A DNA stretch of 34,098 nt from Bdellovibrionota bacterium (GCA_030836365.1 JAURQB010000162.1:1-34098); one strand, 5' to 3'. Positions 15,472 to 23,971 are shown, numbered from the stretch's first letter. The notes: generated from the letters alone by a model not told the origin. A program made the numbers and translations.

Positions 15472-16616
15472 TTCTGTCTTTAGTGATTTTTCTGATTTCA
15501 ACTTCTGCGGTTTCAAACGAAATACCTTATTTTATTCGAAGCCCAAAAGCTTTGCTAATGGGGGATGCATTTTCTGTCGCAGGCGATGATGAGTTTGCCA
15601 TGTATTATAATCCGGCAACACTCGGTAATGGGAACCTTATTGAGTTTTCGGTCATTAACCCAGTTTTTTCCCTACCTAACCTGTTAGATGATTTTGAAAA
15701 GTTTAATGATCTACCGAATGATCCTGTAGATATTGCGGCAGCAATTATGAATACACCGCTTAATATTCAAACAATGGGTGGACCTACGCTAAAATTTGGG
15801 CCTGTTGGATTCGGCCTACTGGCAAACATGTCGACGAATTTCATTTTACGAAACGTGATATACCCTCAGTTAGAAATTGATTATAAATTTGATAAGGGTT
15901 TTATCACCTCCTATGCTCATAGCTGGGGAAGGGGTGGGAAATATGAAAAATATAATCCGTATAAAAGAAAAAAACTAAGCTCAAGCGGATATCGGTTCTC
16001 TATTGGTTTTTCTGCTAAGTATGTTGATCGAACCGTTCTTTCTGGAAATTACTCACTTTTCGGTGTTCGTTTGCTGAATGAAGTTACGGCCGGTGCGGGT
16101 GATTTATCTCAGGTGCGTGAGAATCTTGGTTATGCGAGGGGCTCGGCTTGGGGGTTCGATACAGGTGCAACTTTCTTGTATTCAACGGGAAACTCGGAGT
16201 TTTCAGCTGGTATTTCAATTCTAGATATTGCCGGGACTAATTATAAGCGAGAAAGTGGAACCGCGAGTATTAATGAGCAGCCAATGATTGTGAGTACGGG
16301 GATTAGCTTCTCACAAAAAGTTGCGGGTCTTAGTTATCGACTCTCGATGGACTTGCATCCCATTAATAGCGGTTATGACTTCATGAGAAAACTCCATGTT
16401 GGCTCAGAGTTTACGTTAAATGCTTTTAAGCCGTTTTTAGATTTTTTAATCGGTTATAGTGCAGGATATTTAAGTTATGGAGTGCAAGTCGATATTTTAT
16501 TACTGAAAATTACAGCTGGGTTCTACGGTGTTGAGATAGGGGGAAAATATCGTGAGCAAGAAGCAGAAAGGTTTGTTATTCAGCTATCCTTATTAGATTT
16601 CGCTTACGATATCTAG
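15468..16616 (+). CDS. FadL/PorV-like outer-membrane barrel protein
   Basis: A 382-residue protein with a signal peptide (about 1-16, ending S-A-V-S). The mature N-terminus has S-P-K-A-L-L-M-G-D-A-F-S-V-A-G-D-D-E-F-A-M-Y-Y-N-P-A-T-L-G, closely matching the G-A-R-A-x-G-M-G-G-A-F-V-A-x-A-D-D-x-x-A-x-Y-x-N-P-A-G-L signature shared by FadL-type transporters and PorV/UPF0164-like barrels. The body alternates short hydrophobic strands with Gly/Tyr turns, as expected for 12-14 strands. Its role may be hydrophobic-compound uptake (FadL) or assisting secretion (PorV); the sequence does not decide. Its ATG overlaps the stop of the preceding lipoprotein gene by four bases. Confidence 0.75.
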   Translation: MILSLVIFLISTSAVSNEIPYFIRSPKALLMGDAFSVAGDDEFAMYYNPATLGNGNLIEFSVINPVFSLPNLLDDFEKFNDLPNDPVDIAAAIMNTPLNIQTMGGPTLKFGPVGFGLLANMSTNFILRNVIYPQLEIDYKFDKGFITSYAHSWGRGGKYEKYNPYKRKKLSSSGYRFSIGFSAKYVDRTVLSGNYSLFGVRLLNEVTAGAGDLSQVRENLGYARGSAWGFDTGATFLYSTGNSEFSAGISILDIAGTNYKRESGTASINEQPMIVSTGISFSQKVAGLSYRLSMDLHPINSGYDFMRKLHVGSEFTLNAFKPFLDFLIGYSAGYLSYGVQVDILLLKITAGFYGVEIGGKYREQEAERFVIQLSLLDFAYDI

Positions 16617-16700
16617 CATTTGATTTTTTTCATTTTTCATTTATTTACATTTTCCCACCAGAGAGTCACAATTTAAGGAACGCCAATTCAAGGAGTAGAT

Positions 16701-18011
16701 TTGGAAAAAGTTTTTGTATTAGATACCAATGTTCTATTAATTGACCCTCTTGCGATCATGAAGTTTGGATCAGGCAATATTGTCTATATACCACTGATCG
16801 TTGTTGAGGAAGTTGACCGATTTAAAAAAGATCAAAATGAAAATGGACGTAATGCTCGGCACTTTAGCCGTTTAGTTGATGAGCTCAGGCAAAAAGGCCC
16901 AGTGGCAGAAGGTATTGAAATGGAAAATGGGGGGCAACTCATTATCTCTATCGATACAAAAACAAAGTTTCAAAATCTTGAAGTTTTAGACTTAAGTGTA
17001 AATGATAATATTATTTTAACCTCGGCCCTTTCTTGGAAAGAAAAAAGTCACGATGTCAGCATCATTTCAAAAGACATTAATTTGCGTCTGAAGGCAGACG
17101 TTTTAGGTTTGAATGCAGAGGATTATGGTAAGCATAACGTCACTCTGGATGAGCTTTATTCAGGAAGTCGAGAGTTGGGCGTATCTAATGATATTTTACT
17201 GAAATTTGAAAAAGAGCGATTTATTCCTAAAGAAGAGCTTGATATGGACGGAATTTTTCCAAATGAATATGTGCTCATTTGTGAAGAAAATAATCCTAGG
17301 CATCGCATTCCCGGCCGATATTCAGAGCAAAAAGGGGGAGTTGTTCCTCTTATTACAATGAGAGAAGGAATTTGGGGAATTTATCCTAAAAACTTAGAGC
17401 AGCAATTTGCTTTCGATGCCCTTTTAAATGATGAGGTAAAGCTTGTCAGCCTGACGGGAAAAGCTGGAACAGGTAAGACTTTGCTTGCAATCGCTGCAGG
17501 GTTGGAACTAACTATATCACAAGAGCGCTACTCTAGAGTCCTTGTTAGCCGCCCCGTTCAGCCAATGGGAAAAGATATTGGTTTTCTCCCCGGTGATGTA
17601 AACGATAAATTAGGCCCATGGATGCAGCCGATTTTTGATAATATGGACTTTCTTTTTGGACGAGATCGAACAGGAACTAGCTGGGAGGAGTTGATTAATC
17701 AAGGCCTTCTCCATATTGAGCCGCTAACTTATATACGCGGCAGGTCAATTCCAAAGCAATATTTGATTGTTGATGAATCTCAAAACCTTTCTCCTCATGA
17801 GATTAAGACCATTGTGACAAGAGCGGGGGAAGGAACGAAAATAGTTTTAACTGGAGACTGCGAACAGATTGACAGTCCTTACCTTGATTCTATAAATAAT
17901 GGTCTGGCCCATTGTATTGAACGCCTAAAGGGGTCTGAAATAATTGGGCACATGATGTTAAAGGTCGGAGAGAGGTCTCCACTATCGGAGATTGCCTCTC
18001 AGTTACTATGA
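16701..18011 (+). CDS. PIN-PhoH ATPase (PhoH family, toxin-like PIN domain fused)
   Basis: A 436-residue protein from TTG 16701, chosen because AAGGAG lies just upstream and the resulting start M-E-K-V-F-V-L-D-T-N is the canonical PIN opening. The PIN domain (about 1-140) keeps its acidic residues: D8, E36/E37 in V-V-E-E-V-D, D102 and D125. The C-terminal PhoH ATPase (about 230-436) has Walker A G-K-A-G-T-G-K-T (253-260), V-S-R-P-V-Q-P-M-G, Walker B L-I-V-D-E-S-Q-N (355-362) and L-T-G-D-x-x-Q-I-D (sensor). This is the YlaK/PhoH2 architecture, for which RNA helicase and ribonuclease activity have been reported in other bacteria. All key residues look intact. It overlaps the next gene, a PilZ protein, by four bases. 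Confidence 0.88.
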   Translation: MEKVFVLDTNVLLIDPLAIMKFGSGNIVYIPLIVVEEVDRFKKDQNENGRNARHFSRLVDELRQKGPVAEGIEMENGGQLIISIDTKTKFQNLEVLDLSVNDNIILTSALSWKEKSHDVSIISKDINLRLKADVLGLNAEDYGKHNVTLDELYSGSRELGVSNDILLKFEKERFIPKEELDMDGIFPNEYVLICEENNPRHRIPGRYSEQKGGVVPLITMREGIWGIYPKNLEQQFAFDALLNDEVKLVSLTGKAGTGKTLLAIAAGLELTISQERYSRVLVSRPVQPMGKDIGFLPGDVNDKLGPWMQPIFDNMDFLFGRDRTGTSWEELINQGLLHIEPLTYIRGRSIPKQYLIVDESQNLSPHEIKTIVTRAGEGTKIVLTGDCEQIDSPYLDSINNGLAHCIERLKGSEIIGHMMLKVGERSPLSEIASQLL

Positions 18012-18562
18012 TTCCATTAAAGCTGAGAAGAAAACATTTGAGAGCTCCTTTGCACACCTTCTTTTTGTTTAAGGGCGAAAAAGGTGTGCAAAAAGGTATT
18101 GTTGAGAACATTTCGGAGGGAGGGCTTCTTCTTAGGGCCGATCATTCATCTTTTGGAGGATCATCCTTTAGTGTTTTTTTTGATTTACCAGAGATAGCTA
18201 ATTTCTCTAACATGCCCATCTCTGAAATTATGTCTCTCTGTAGCGAAAACTTCAGACATCGAGTATTTAATGCCGAAATAGAGGCGAAGAGAGAAGTAAA
18301 ACTTGATGAGGGCCAAACTTTAATTGGCTGTGAGTTTTTACGGATAGATGATGAACCTCAAGCATTAATTAAAAAATATGTGAGTAATTATGCCTCAAAT
18401 ATTATCTTTACCTTGTCCCTATTTGAGCAAGGCACACATCGAAGAGATGTACAGGATTTAATTAAAAAGTCATTGAGCCTGTTGAATTATCCTCGCATCG
18501 AAAATTTGTCCGAGCTGAGACAGCGCTTGCTTCATGACTATCAAAGTTTGGAAAGTCTTTAA
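18008..18562 (+). CDS. PilZ-domain protein, possible c-di-GMP receptor
   Basis: A 184-residue soluble protein. The N-terminus has R7-R8-K-H-L-R12, fitting the RxxxR element, followed about 20 residues later by N34-I-S-E-G-G-L, fitting the (D/N)xSxxG element; together these are the c-di-GMP contacts of PilZ domains. A beta-rich stretch follows to about residue 120, including I-G-C-E-F-L-R-I-D, a typical last PilZ strand. The final 60 residues are helical with no recognised domain. The ATG overlaps the PhoH-like stop as ATGA, so translation is probably coupled to it, suggesting a link between second-messenger level and the PIN-PhoH enzyme; that is inference. Confidence 0.8.
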   Translation: MIPLKLRRKHLRAPLHTFFLFKGEKGVQKGIVENISEGGLLLRADHSSFGGSSFSVFFDLPEIANFSNMPISEIMSLCSENFRHRVFNAEIEAKREVKLDEGQTLIGCEFLRIDDEPQALIKKYVSNYASNIIFTLSLFEQGTHRRDVQDLIKKSLSLLNYPRIENLSELRQRLLHDYQSLESL

Positions 18563-18592
18563 AACCTAATTTACTACTAATTTTATAGAAGG

Positions 18593-18778
18593 TTATTTAC
18601 CACTTAATCTTTTATTAAGTTCATCAATGATAATTTTTGAATCTGCCAGTTTTTCAGATGAAATCTTTCCCTCTGATTGTAGTACTGCTTCAGCGCAATC
18701 TGCTTCTTTGATTAAGTGAGAAAGTGGAAGTTTTGTGTAGTAGTCGACCTTGTCGATTCTTGTCATGTTTGTTGTCAT
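18593..18778 (-). CDS. Small protein of unknown function, 61 residues
   Basis: The frame encodes a 61-residue, mostly helical protein (M-T-T-N-M-T-R-I-D-K ... E-L-N-K-R-L-S-G-K) with mixed charge and one Cys. It is preceded on its own strand by AGGGGA eight or nine bases before the ATG, a strong ribosome site, which is the main reason to accept it. A TATAAT-like sequence lies further upstream in the 208-base intergenic region. It has no signal peptide or membrane helix, and the fragment L-I-K-E-A-D-C-A-E-A-V-L suggests an amphipathic helix. I do not recognise a family. It stands alone between two plus-strand genes. Confidence 0.55.
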   Translation of the reverse strand: MTTNMTRIDKVDYYTKLPLSHLIKEADCAEAVLQSEGKISSEKLADSKIIIDELNKRLSGK

Positions 18779-18986
18779 TATTTGTCCCCTAAAAAAAGAT
18801 AATTCTTTGCATGCTAGAGACGGTCAGGCAAAAAAAAATCCTAACTATTTATAATTATATAATTTTTACCTATTAGGGGCGCAAAATTTACACGCCTTCT
18901 TTCAATATTTTATCGCCAATGTGTTGGAGTAGAAAATATTACATTAGAGGTACTCAGATTGTATTTTTCATTATTTATTAGTCACT

Positions 18987-19784
18987 ATGAGTCTTGATTT
19001 AACGACAACAAATATTAAGAACAATATCAGACCTTGGGTTAATGATACCCTTAGGCAGGACCTTTTTAGGTTGAAGGAGCTTATTCCCAAAGAGCTTGGC
19101 ATGCCTTTAAAAGAAATTTCATTTCAAAGTAATGTTCCAGAATCTATTCTTAATGAGATTGCCGATGGAAAAACTCTTATTTCAGATTCAACAATTTATC
19201 GATTTTATAAATTCTTTTTTAAAGTCGTTGACCAGGCAGCACTTGGAATTAGGCATGAGTGGATTAGGTTAAAGTTTTTAAAAGAAAAACTAGAAAAAGA
19301 TGGCGAAATAAATAATTCCATCGAAGCTTCTCTTGAAGGCTCTAGCGTGTTGAGAAAAATATATTTAGAAACAAGGCTTCACCCAGTTAAAGAAAAACAG
19401 ATTGTTTCACGTTATGGAGATGATGGAAGAATAGCTTTAGAAGTTTTGGAAAGTTATGAATTAATCAAGTTTAATTCGAGTACCGAGGTATACAAGTTAA
19501 CCAATCGTTCAATTTCTAAAAATCCTGCCTTGTTGAAAAAATTAATGATTGATTGCGTATCGATGGGTGTAAATGTTGATAAGCTATGGGGGATTGGAGA
19601 TAACACCTGTTTTTATGGGATGGAGTGGGTAAGCCAAGAGTCCTTTGAAAAAATATTGAACATCATGGATAAGGCAAAAAATGAAATAAGAATGTGCTTA
19701 GAAGAAGATAATGGAGAGAGGAACATCCCATTAATCGCTCTCGGTGCGATAGATAAATTTAAAAGTAGGACGTTAGAGGATTAG
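18987..19784 (+). CDS. Putative transcriptional regulator (HTH plus winged-helix, TIGR02147-like)
   Basis: A 265-residue soluble protein. Residues about 33-75 (M-P-L-K-E-I-S-F-Q-S-N-V-P-E-S-I-L-N-E-I-A-D-G) read as an Xre-type helix-turn-helix: a helix, a turn at N-V-P, and a recognition helix. Residues about 130-172 (P-V-K-E-K-Q-I-V-S-R-Y-G ... A-L-E-V-L-E-S-Y-E-L-I-K-F) look like a winged-helix half in which a short helix is followed by a beta-wing (V-Y-K-L-T-N). This two-part layout resembles the TIGR02147/DUF4423 regulators abundant in Bdellovibrio-type bacteria, but the identity is distant. A small secreted-protein gene begins one base after the stop, and the pair probably forms one transcript. 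Its target is unknown. Confidence 0.5.
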   Translation: MSLDLTTTNIKNNIRPWVNDTLRQDLFRLKELIPKELGMPLKEISFQSNVPESILNEIADGKTLISDSTIYRFYKFFFKVVDQAALGIRHEWIRLKFLKEKLEKDGEINNSIEASLEGSSVLRKIYLETRLHPVKEKQIVSRYGDDGRIALEVLESYELIKFNSSTEVYKLTNRSISKNPALLKKLMIDCVSMGVNVDKLWGIGDNTCFYGMEWVSQESFEKILNIMDKAKNEIRMCLEEDNGERNIPLIALGAIDKFKSRTLED

Positions 19785-19785
19785 G

Positions 19786-20289
19786 ATGAAAAGTATTTTA
19801 TTATTAGTAAGTTTATTATTTTCATTAAGTTCATTTAGTGGAACATCTATTATCTCTTTGGAGACTCAGGAGATTTTTAGTAATCTTGGGTATGATAACT
19901 CCGATACAGTGATGCTCAAGTCAGGAGACTTTGGAGAAGGTGGCGGAGGCAATCGTCCGATTAAAGAAATTAATGCTTCTGGGGAGAGTCAAGAATCGAT
20001 TGTCTATTATTATCCTGTAAGTTATCGACTTAGTTTTAATCAATTAAGTGATCAGTTAAAGAAAAAAGTCCCGCTGCATACGGTTCGAGTTTTTAACATT
20101 ATGGGACAAGGTAAAATCTTAAGTCTTGCAATGGATGATATTTTTTCATTTGATTTAACTTTCGAAGAGTTAATTGATCTGAACAACATGAGTTTAAAAA
20201 ATATATCTTCAATTATAACGATGGATGGAGAGCTATACTTTCCAACAGATATTGTTTCAATTGAGATCGAAGCAATTATTGAGCCATAG
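19786..20289 (+). CDS. Small secreted protein paired with the upstream regulator
   Basis: A 167-residue protein with a strong Sec signal peptide (about 1-18, L/S-rich, probable cleavage at S-F-S-G). The mature part begins with a short hydrophilic helix, then a Gly-rich segment (F-G-E-G-G-G-G-N), then alternating strand-like stretches (S-I-V-Y-Y-Y-P-V-S-Y-R-L-S-F). I recognise no domain. It starts one base after the regulator's stop. Its last 14 bases overlap the 3' end of the opposite-strand dedA gene. The regulator-plus-exported-protein pairing suggests a lineage-specific envelope-sensing or surface unit, which is inference. Confidence 0.65.
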   Translation: MKSILLLVSLLFSLSSFSGTSIISLETQEIFSNLGYDNSDTVMLKSGDFGEGGGGNRPIKEINASGESQESIVYYYPVSYRLSFNQLSDQLKKKVPLHTVRVFNIMGQGKILSLAMDDIFSFDLTFEELIDLNNMSLKNISSIITMDGELYFPTDIVSIEIEAIIEP

Positions 20290-20878
20290 ATTTTTTATTT
20301 TTCTTTTTAAAGAAGTACCAGGCAGCAAGAGCGATCAAAACGATGGAAAATAGAATAATATTTCCTTTTTTGACGTATTCGATAACCGTCTCTCCAAAGC
20401 TAAAATAGAGGTTAAAAAATAATGTGCATGATATTGTGCATGCGATCAGGTCTGATAGAGCGAATTTGAAAAAATTCATTTTTCCCAGACCGGCCGTTAA
20501 GAAAAGTCCATTACGAACACCAAATGGGATAAAGCGTCCGAGCATTAATGTGATCATTCCAAACCTTTGATAAAAGTCTGAAACTTTATCTACTTTTTCT
20601 TGGCTAATCATTTTCGCAAAAAATTTAATTTTCCAAATTTTTGGGCCGAGTGTTCTTCCTAGCCAGTAACAAATCAAGTCACTAAAGTAAGCACCAGCAA
20701 ATACTCCAGCGAATAATTGATATTTTAATTCAGGGTTTTTACTGGCGAGCAAACCACTAATGAAAAGCATCGCATCCTCTGAGACGGGAATATTCAATCC
20801 TGCAAGTAGTAAAGAGCCAAATATTATCCAATGTGCATATTGAACGTGTGATTGAATGTAGACTAATAGCTCTTCCAT
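20276..20878 (-). CDS. DedA-family membrane protein
   Basis: A 200-residue polytopic inner-membrane protein with about five hydrophobic segments (roughly 15-38, 50-75, 105-125, 130-160 and 170-190) and a basic C-terminal tail (K-K-K-N-K-K). Family marks are P-V-S-E-D-A-M-L near residue 31, corresponding to the PxPEE element, then G-x-Y-x-x-D-L-I-C-Y-W-L-G-R-x-x-G, and R-F-I-P-F-G-V-R-N (115-123), corresponding to RFxPxxR. DedA proteins are lipid scramblases or undecaprenyl-phosphate/polyprenyl carriers needed for envelope and pH homeostasis. The PVSED form with Asp in place of the second Glu is a variation. Behind it on the same strand lies a strong terminator that separates it from the peroxiredoxin gene. 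Confidence 0.85.
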   Translation of the reverse strand: MEELLVYIQSHVQYAHWIIFGSLLLAGLNIPVSEDAMLFISGLLASKNPELKYQLFAGVFAGAYFSDLICYWLGRTLGPKIWKIKFFAKMISQEKVDKVSDFYQRFGMITLMLGRFIPFGVRNGLFLTAGLGKMNFFKFALSDLIACTISCTLFFNLYFSFGETVIEYVKKGNIILFSIVLIALAAWYFFKKKNKKSMAQ

Positions 20879-20888
20879 TGTTTACTCC

Positions 20889-20918
20889 AAAAAAAGGGGA
20901 GTCCATTTAAGACTCCCC
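20889..20918 (-). terminator. Rho-independent terminator between peroxiredoxin and dedA
   Basis: GGGGAGTC (20896-20903) and GACTCCCC (20911-20918) form a perfect 8-bp stem with a seven-base loop. On the minus strand the stem is followed by seven T (complement of 20889-20895). It lies 28 bases beyond the peroxiredoxin stop. A-runs on the other side could make it work in both directions. Confidence 0.88.
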
Positions 20919-20946
20919 AAAAAATTAAAAGTAATTTTATTTTAAA

Positions 20947-21555
20947 TTATTTGCTGTGTTTTCCAAACCATTCTTTTGAACCAGTTGGATCTGGTTTCAT
21001 TGAGTCTGACCCAGAAGTCCAACCAGCTGGACATACTTCGCCGTGCTTCGCTGTGAATTGGTAAGCTTCAACAAGTCTTAAAGCTTCATCAACATTACGG
21101 CCAACAGATAGGTTGTTGATTGTTGAATGTTGAACTACATCGTTGTCATCAATGATGTAAAGCGCTCTTAAAGCAACGCCCGCTTCTTCGATAAGTGCGC
21201 CGAAGCTTCTTGCTACGTCTTTGTTAACGTCCGCAAGAATAGGGAAGTTTACTTGTCCAATTCCACCATCATTTCTTGCTTGTTTTGTCCAAGCTAGGTG
21301 AGAAAACTTTGAGTCAATTGAGCTAGCGATTACTTCGCAGCCAAGTGCCTTAAATTTTTCAACAGCTTCAGAGAAAGCAACAATTTCTGTTGGGCATACA
21401 AATGTGAAATCGAGTGGGTAAAAGAATAGAACTTTCCACTTTCCTTTGTAATCGTCAGAAGATAGAGATTGAAAATCTTGTCCAACTAGAGCGTCTGCTT
21501 TCCAAGTTGGAGATGTTTTTCCAACAAGTCTTGTTGGGTTTACTTCATTAGTCAT
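20947..21555 (-). CDS. 2-Cys peroxiredoxin (AhpC/Prx1 type)
   Basis: A 202-residue cytoplasmic thiol peroxidase that reduces hydrogen peroxide, alkyl hydroperoxides and possibly peroxynitrite. The start at 21555 is preferred over an in-frame one at 21612 because AGGAG lies seven bases before it and the longer form has no recognisable extra sequence. The peroxidatic cysteine is C54 in F-Y-P-L-D-F-T-F-V-C-P-T-E, and the resolving cysteine is C175 in G-E-V-C-P-A-G-W. The C-terminal tail (residues 176-202) and GGIG (97-100) are features of the Prx1/AhpC group, whose large-ring forms can be overoxidised. No ahpF adjoins it, so a thioredoxin partner is likely. It is divergent from clpP across a 259-base gap. 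Confidence 0.93.
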   Translation of the reverse strand: MTNEVNPTRLVGKTSPTWKADALVGQDFQSLSSDDYKGKWKVLFFYPLDFTFVCPTEIVAFSEAVEKFKALGCEVIASSIDSKFSHLAWTKQARNDGGIGQVNFPILADVNKDVARSFGALIEEAGVALRALYIIDDNDVVQHSTINNLSVGRNVDEALRLVEAYQFTAKHGEVCPAGWTSGSDSMKPDPTGSKEWFGKHSK

Positions 21556-21726
21556 ATTGTACTCCTGGTTAAATATACTAGGTTTAATTTCGACAAGAGT
21601 AGGCGAGAGCACTTAAAAAAACAACCCTAGAAGAGGGAATAAATAACACTTGTAGAGGGAAAATTGATGATTGATATTGGCACTATGCTTCACTTTGAAA
21701 ATTGATTGCTCACAATAGGAGAAAAG

Positions 21727-21756
21727 TTGATTGTTTTGGTAAATATTTTTGATACT
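21727..21756 (+). promoter_or_regulatory. Possible clpP promoter
   Basis: TTGATT (21727-21732) and GATACT (21751-21756) with 18 bases between give a moderate sigma-70 match, about 50 bases before the clpP start. No heat-shock-specific element (CIRCE inverted repeat or sigma-32 consensus) is evident in the 259-base divergent region. Confidence 0.3.
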
Positions 21757-21814
21757 TTAGTCGATAAGATTCAAAATTAGTCTTGCTAATTTCTAAAACG
21801 GAGAGAGTTAATAA

Positions 21815-22420
21815 ATGAAATCGCCAAATATGTATATTCCTAATCCAATTGTAATTGAACAAACCGCTAGAGGTGAGCGCCAATATGACATATATAGTCG
21901 TTTGCTTTTAGACCGCATTGTCTTTTTAGGAACTCAAGTTAATGACACGGTAGCAAACTTGATCATTGCCCAACTCCTTTTTCTTGAGCAATCTGACCCA
22001 GAGGCACCTGTTCATTTTTATATAAATAGCCCAGGTGGATCAGTCTACGCAGGTCTTGGTATATATGATGTTATGCAATACATTTCATGCCCCGTTTACA
22101 CTTATTGTGTTGGACTTGCTGCTTCTATGGGAAGCTTGCTGTTAACAGCGGGAGAAAAAGGCAATCGTTTCGCGATGCCTCACTCAAGAATTATGATTCA
22201 TCAACCGCTTGGTGGTGCCCAAGGGCAATGTTCAGATATCCAGATCCAGGCTAAAGAAATTCAAGATTTAAAAACTCAACTTAATAACATTTACATCAAG
22301 CACTCAGCTATTGATATGAATATGGATAAAATTGTAGACGCTACAGACCGAGATAATTATTTGACGCCGCAAGAGTCAATTGACATGGGGCTTATAGACT
22401 CTGTCATTGAGAGAAAGTAG
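21815..22420 (+). CDS. clpP: ClpP, ATP-dependent Clp protease proteolytic subunit
   Basis: A 201-residue serine protease that assembles as a tetradecamer and degrades proteins unfolded by ClpX or ClpA. The catalytic triad is visible: S104 in G-L-A-A-S-M-G-S, H129 in R-I-M-I-H-Q-P-L-G-G, and D180 in D-A-T-D-R-D-N-Y-L. The N-terminal M-Y-I-P-N-P-I-V-I-E-Q-T matches the short processed front end of the family. The start has GGAGAG a few bases upstream, and clpX follows 51 bases later. In many proteobacteria tig lies just upstream; here the upstream gene is a divergent peroxiredoxin. Confidence 0.97.
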   Translation: MKSPNMYIPNPIVIEQTARGERQYDIYSRLLLDRIVFLGTQVNDTVANLIIAQLLFLEQSDPEAPVHFYINSPGGSVYAGLGIYDVMQYISCPVYTYCVGLAASMGSLLLTAGEKGNRFAMPHSRIMIHQPLGGAQGQCSDIQIQAKEIQDLKTQLNNIYIKHSAIDMNMDKIVDATDRDNYLTPQESIDMGLIDSVIERK

Positions 22421-22471
22421 GTTTCGAAGGGACCGTTTTAAAAGAATTTATTATTAGATAAGGTTAAAAAT

Positions 22472-23770
22472 ATGGCACAAGAAAAAAATCGATCACTAAA
22501 CTGTAACTTTTGCGGCAAGTCCCAAAAGGAAGTGAAAAAACTTATCGCTGGGCCGGGTGTTTATATTTGTGATGAATGTATTGATTTGTGTACAGATATT
22601 ATTCAAGAAGACGTTACACAGTCGCAAAGCAAAGCGACGATGGAGAGTGTTCCAAAGCCTCACGAAATTAAAAACCATCTCGATAGCTATGTGATTGGCC
22701 AGGATCGCGCAAAAAAAATTATTTCAGTTGCCGTCCATAATCACTACAAAAGGATTTCTAAAAACATTGGAAATAAAAATGGTGATGTAGAATTGGCAAA
22801 ATCTAATATTCTTTTGGCCGGACCAACAGGCTCGGGTAAAACTCTTATTGCTCAATCATTGGCAAAATACTTAAATGTGCCTTTCGCTATTGCGGATGCT
22901 ACTTCATTAACAGAAGCCGGTTACGTGGGAGAGGATGTTGAAAATATTCTTTTGAACCTTCTTCAAAATTGTGACTATGATATTGAGCGTGCAGAACGAG
23001 GCATTGTTTACATTGATGAAATTGATAAAATTGCTAAAAAATCGGAAAATCCTTCGATAACAAGAGATGTCTCAGGTGAAGGTGTTCAGCAGGCGCTACT
23101 AAAATTAATTGAGGGCACAGTGGCGCAGGTTCCTCCGAAGGGTGGCCGAAAACATCCCCAGCAAGAATTTCTTCAAGTTAATACAAAAAATATCTTATTC
23201 ATTGTCGCTGGAGCGTTCGTTGGTCTCGATAAAATCATTGAAAATAGAATGACGAAAAGACCTATGGGCTTAATGACCAAAGATGATAAAAAAGAAAAAT
23301 CAGTCATTGAAAAATATGGTGGTATCGAAGTTGAGGACTTAAGTAAGTTTGGATTGATTCCTGAATTTATTGGCCGTCTTCCAGTAAATGCTATGCTTCA
23401 AGAGCTAGATGAAGAAGCACTTATTCAAATTTTAACGAAACCCAAAAATGCGATTACAAAGCAATATCAAAAACTGTTTGAATTAGATGGTATTGAGCTC
23501 GAATTTAATGAGGACGCACTAAAAGAAGTTGCCCATGTGGCAATGGAAAAAAAGACTGGTGCCCGTGGACTGCGTGCAATTCTTGAGCAAACGATGCTTG
23601 ATGTAATGTATGACATACCTTCAAATGAAAAAGTGAATAAGGTTGTTGTGACACTTGATTCAATTAGAGGATCTTCTCCCCCGGAAGTTCATGAAGGGCC
23701 TAAAAAAGTGTTTGAGGCAGAAAAGGGAGCTGGTGTCATCGGGAAAGGAAGCATTGAGTCAGCAAGCTGA
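22472..23770 (+). CDS. clpX: ClpX, ATP-dependent unfoldase subunit of ClpXP
   Basis: A 432-residue AAA+ unfoldase that recognises tagged proteins and feeds them into ClpP. The N-terminal zinc-binding domain has C11, C14, C33 and C36. The ATPase domain has Walker A G-P-T-G-S-G-K-T (117-124), Walker B with D-E-I-D (182-185), the pore loop G-Y-V-G-E-D (150-155), E-G-V-Q-Q-A-L-L-K and sensor-2 G-A-R-G-L-R-A. An I/L-G-F-type ClpP-contact loop is probably at M-G-L-M, near residue 265-270. The protein is of normal length and nothing is missing. It shares a transcript with clpP and is followed by a 245-base leader before lon. Confidence 0.97.
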   Translation: MAQEKNRSLNCNFCGKSQKEVKKLIAGPGVYICDECIDLCTDIIQEDVTQSQSKATMESVPKPHEIKNHLDSYVIGQDRAKKIISVAVHNHYKRISKNIGNKNGDVELAKSNILLAGPTGSGKTLIAQSLAKYLNVPFAIADATSLTEAGYVGEDVENILLNLLQNCDYDIERAERGIVYIDEIDKIAKKSENPSITRDVSGEGVQQALLKLIEGTVAQVPPKGGRKHPQQEFLQVNTKNILFIVAGAFVGLDKIIENRMTKRPMGLMTKDDKKEKSVIEKYGGIEVEDLSKFGLIPEFIGRLPVNAMLQELDEEALIQILTKPKNAITKQYQKLFELDGIELEFNEDALKEVAHVAMEKKTGARGLRAILEQTMLDVMYDIPSNEKVNKVVVTLDSIRGSSPPEVHEGPKKVFEAEKGAGVIGKGSIESAS

Positions 23771-23859
23771 TTAAGTTAAAAATTTCTTACACAAACTTTT
23801 TTTAGATTTCTCTTGATTTCTACTTGCTGGACTTGTTATTAAAATATTCTAATAAAAAC

Positions 23860-23874
23860 AACGGCTTAGCCGTT
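23860..23874. repeat. Short perfect hairpin in the clpX-lon intergenic region
   Basis: AACGGC (23860-23865) and GCCGTT (23869-23874) pair with a three-base loop. The T-rich side faces the minus strand, where there is no gene to terminate, so a terminator role for clpX is not supported. Its role is unknown. Confidence 0.4.
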
Positions 23875-23971
23875 ACTTCTGTACGTAATAATTAAATATA
23901 AAATTTTTAGGCGGAATTTTCCTTTTTTCACTTGCTTTGACCTGAGTTTAGAAGTGGGTGAAAATATTAAG

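Noticed and set aside
21625..21637. CCCT-AGAAG-AGGG inverted repeat in the peroxiredoxin-clpP region
   Set aside because: A four-base stem is too short to claim an OxyR/PerR-type operator.
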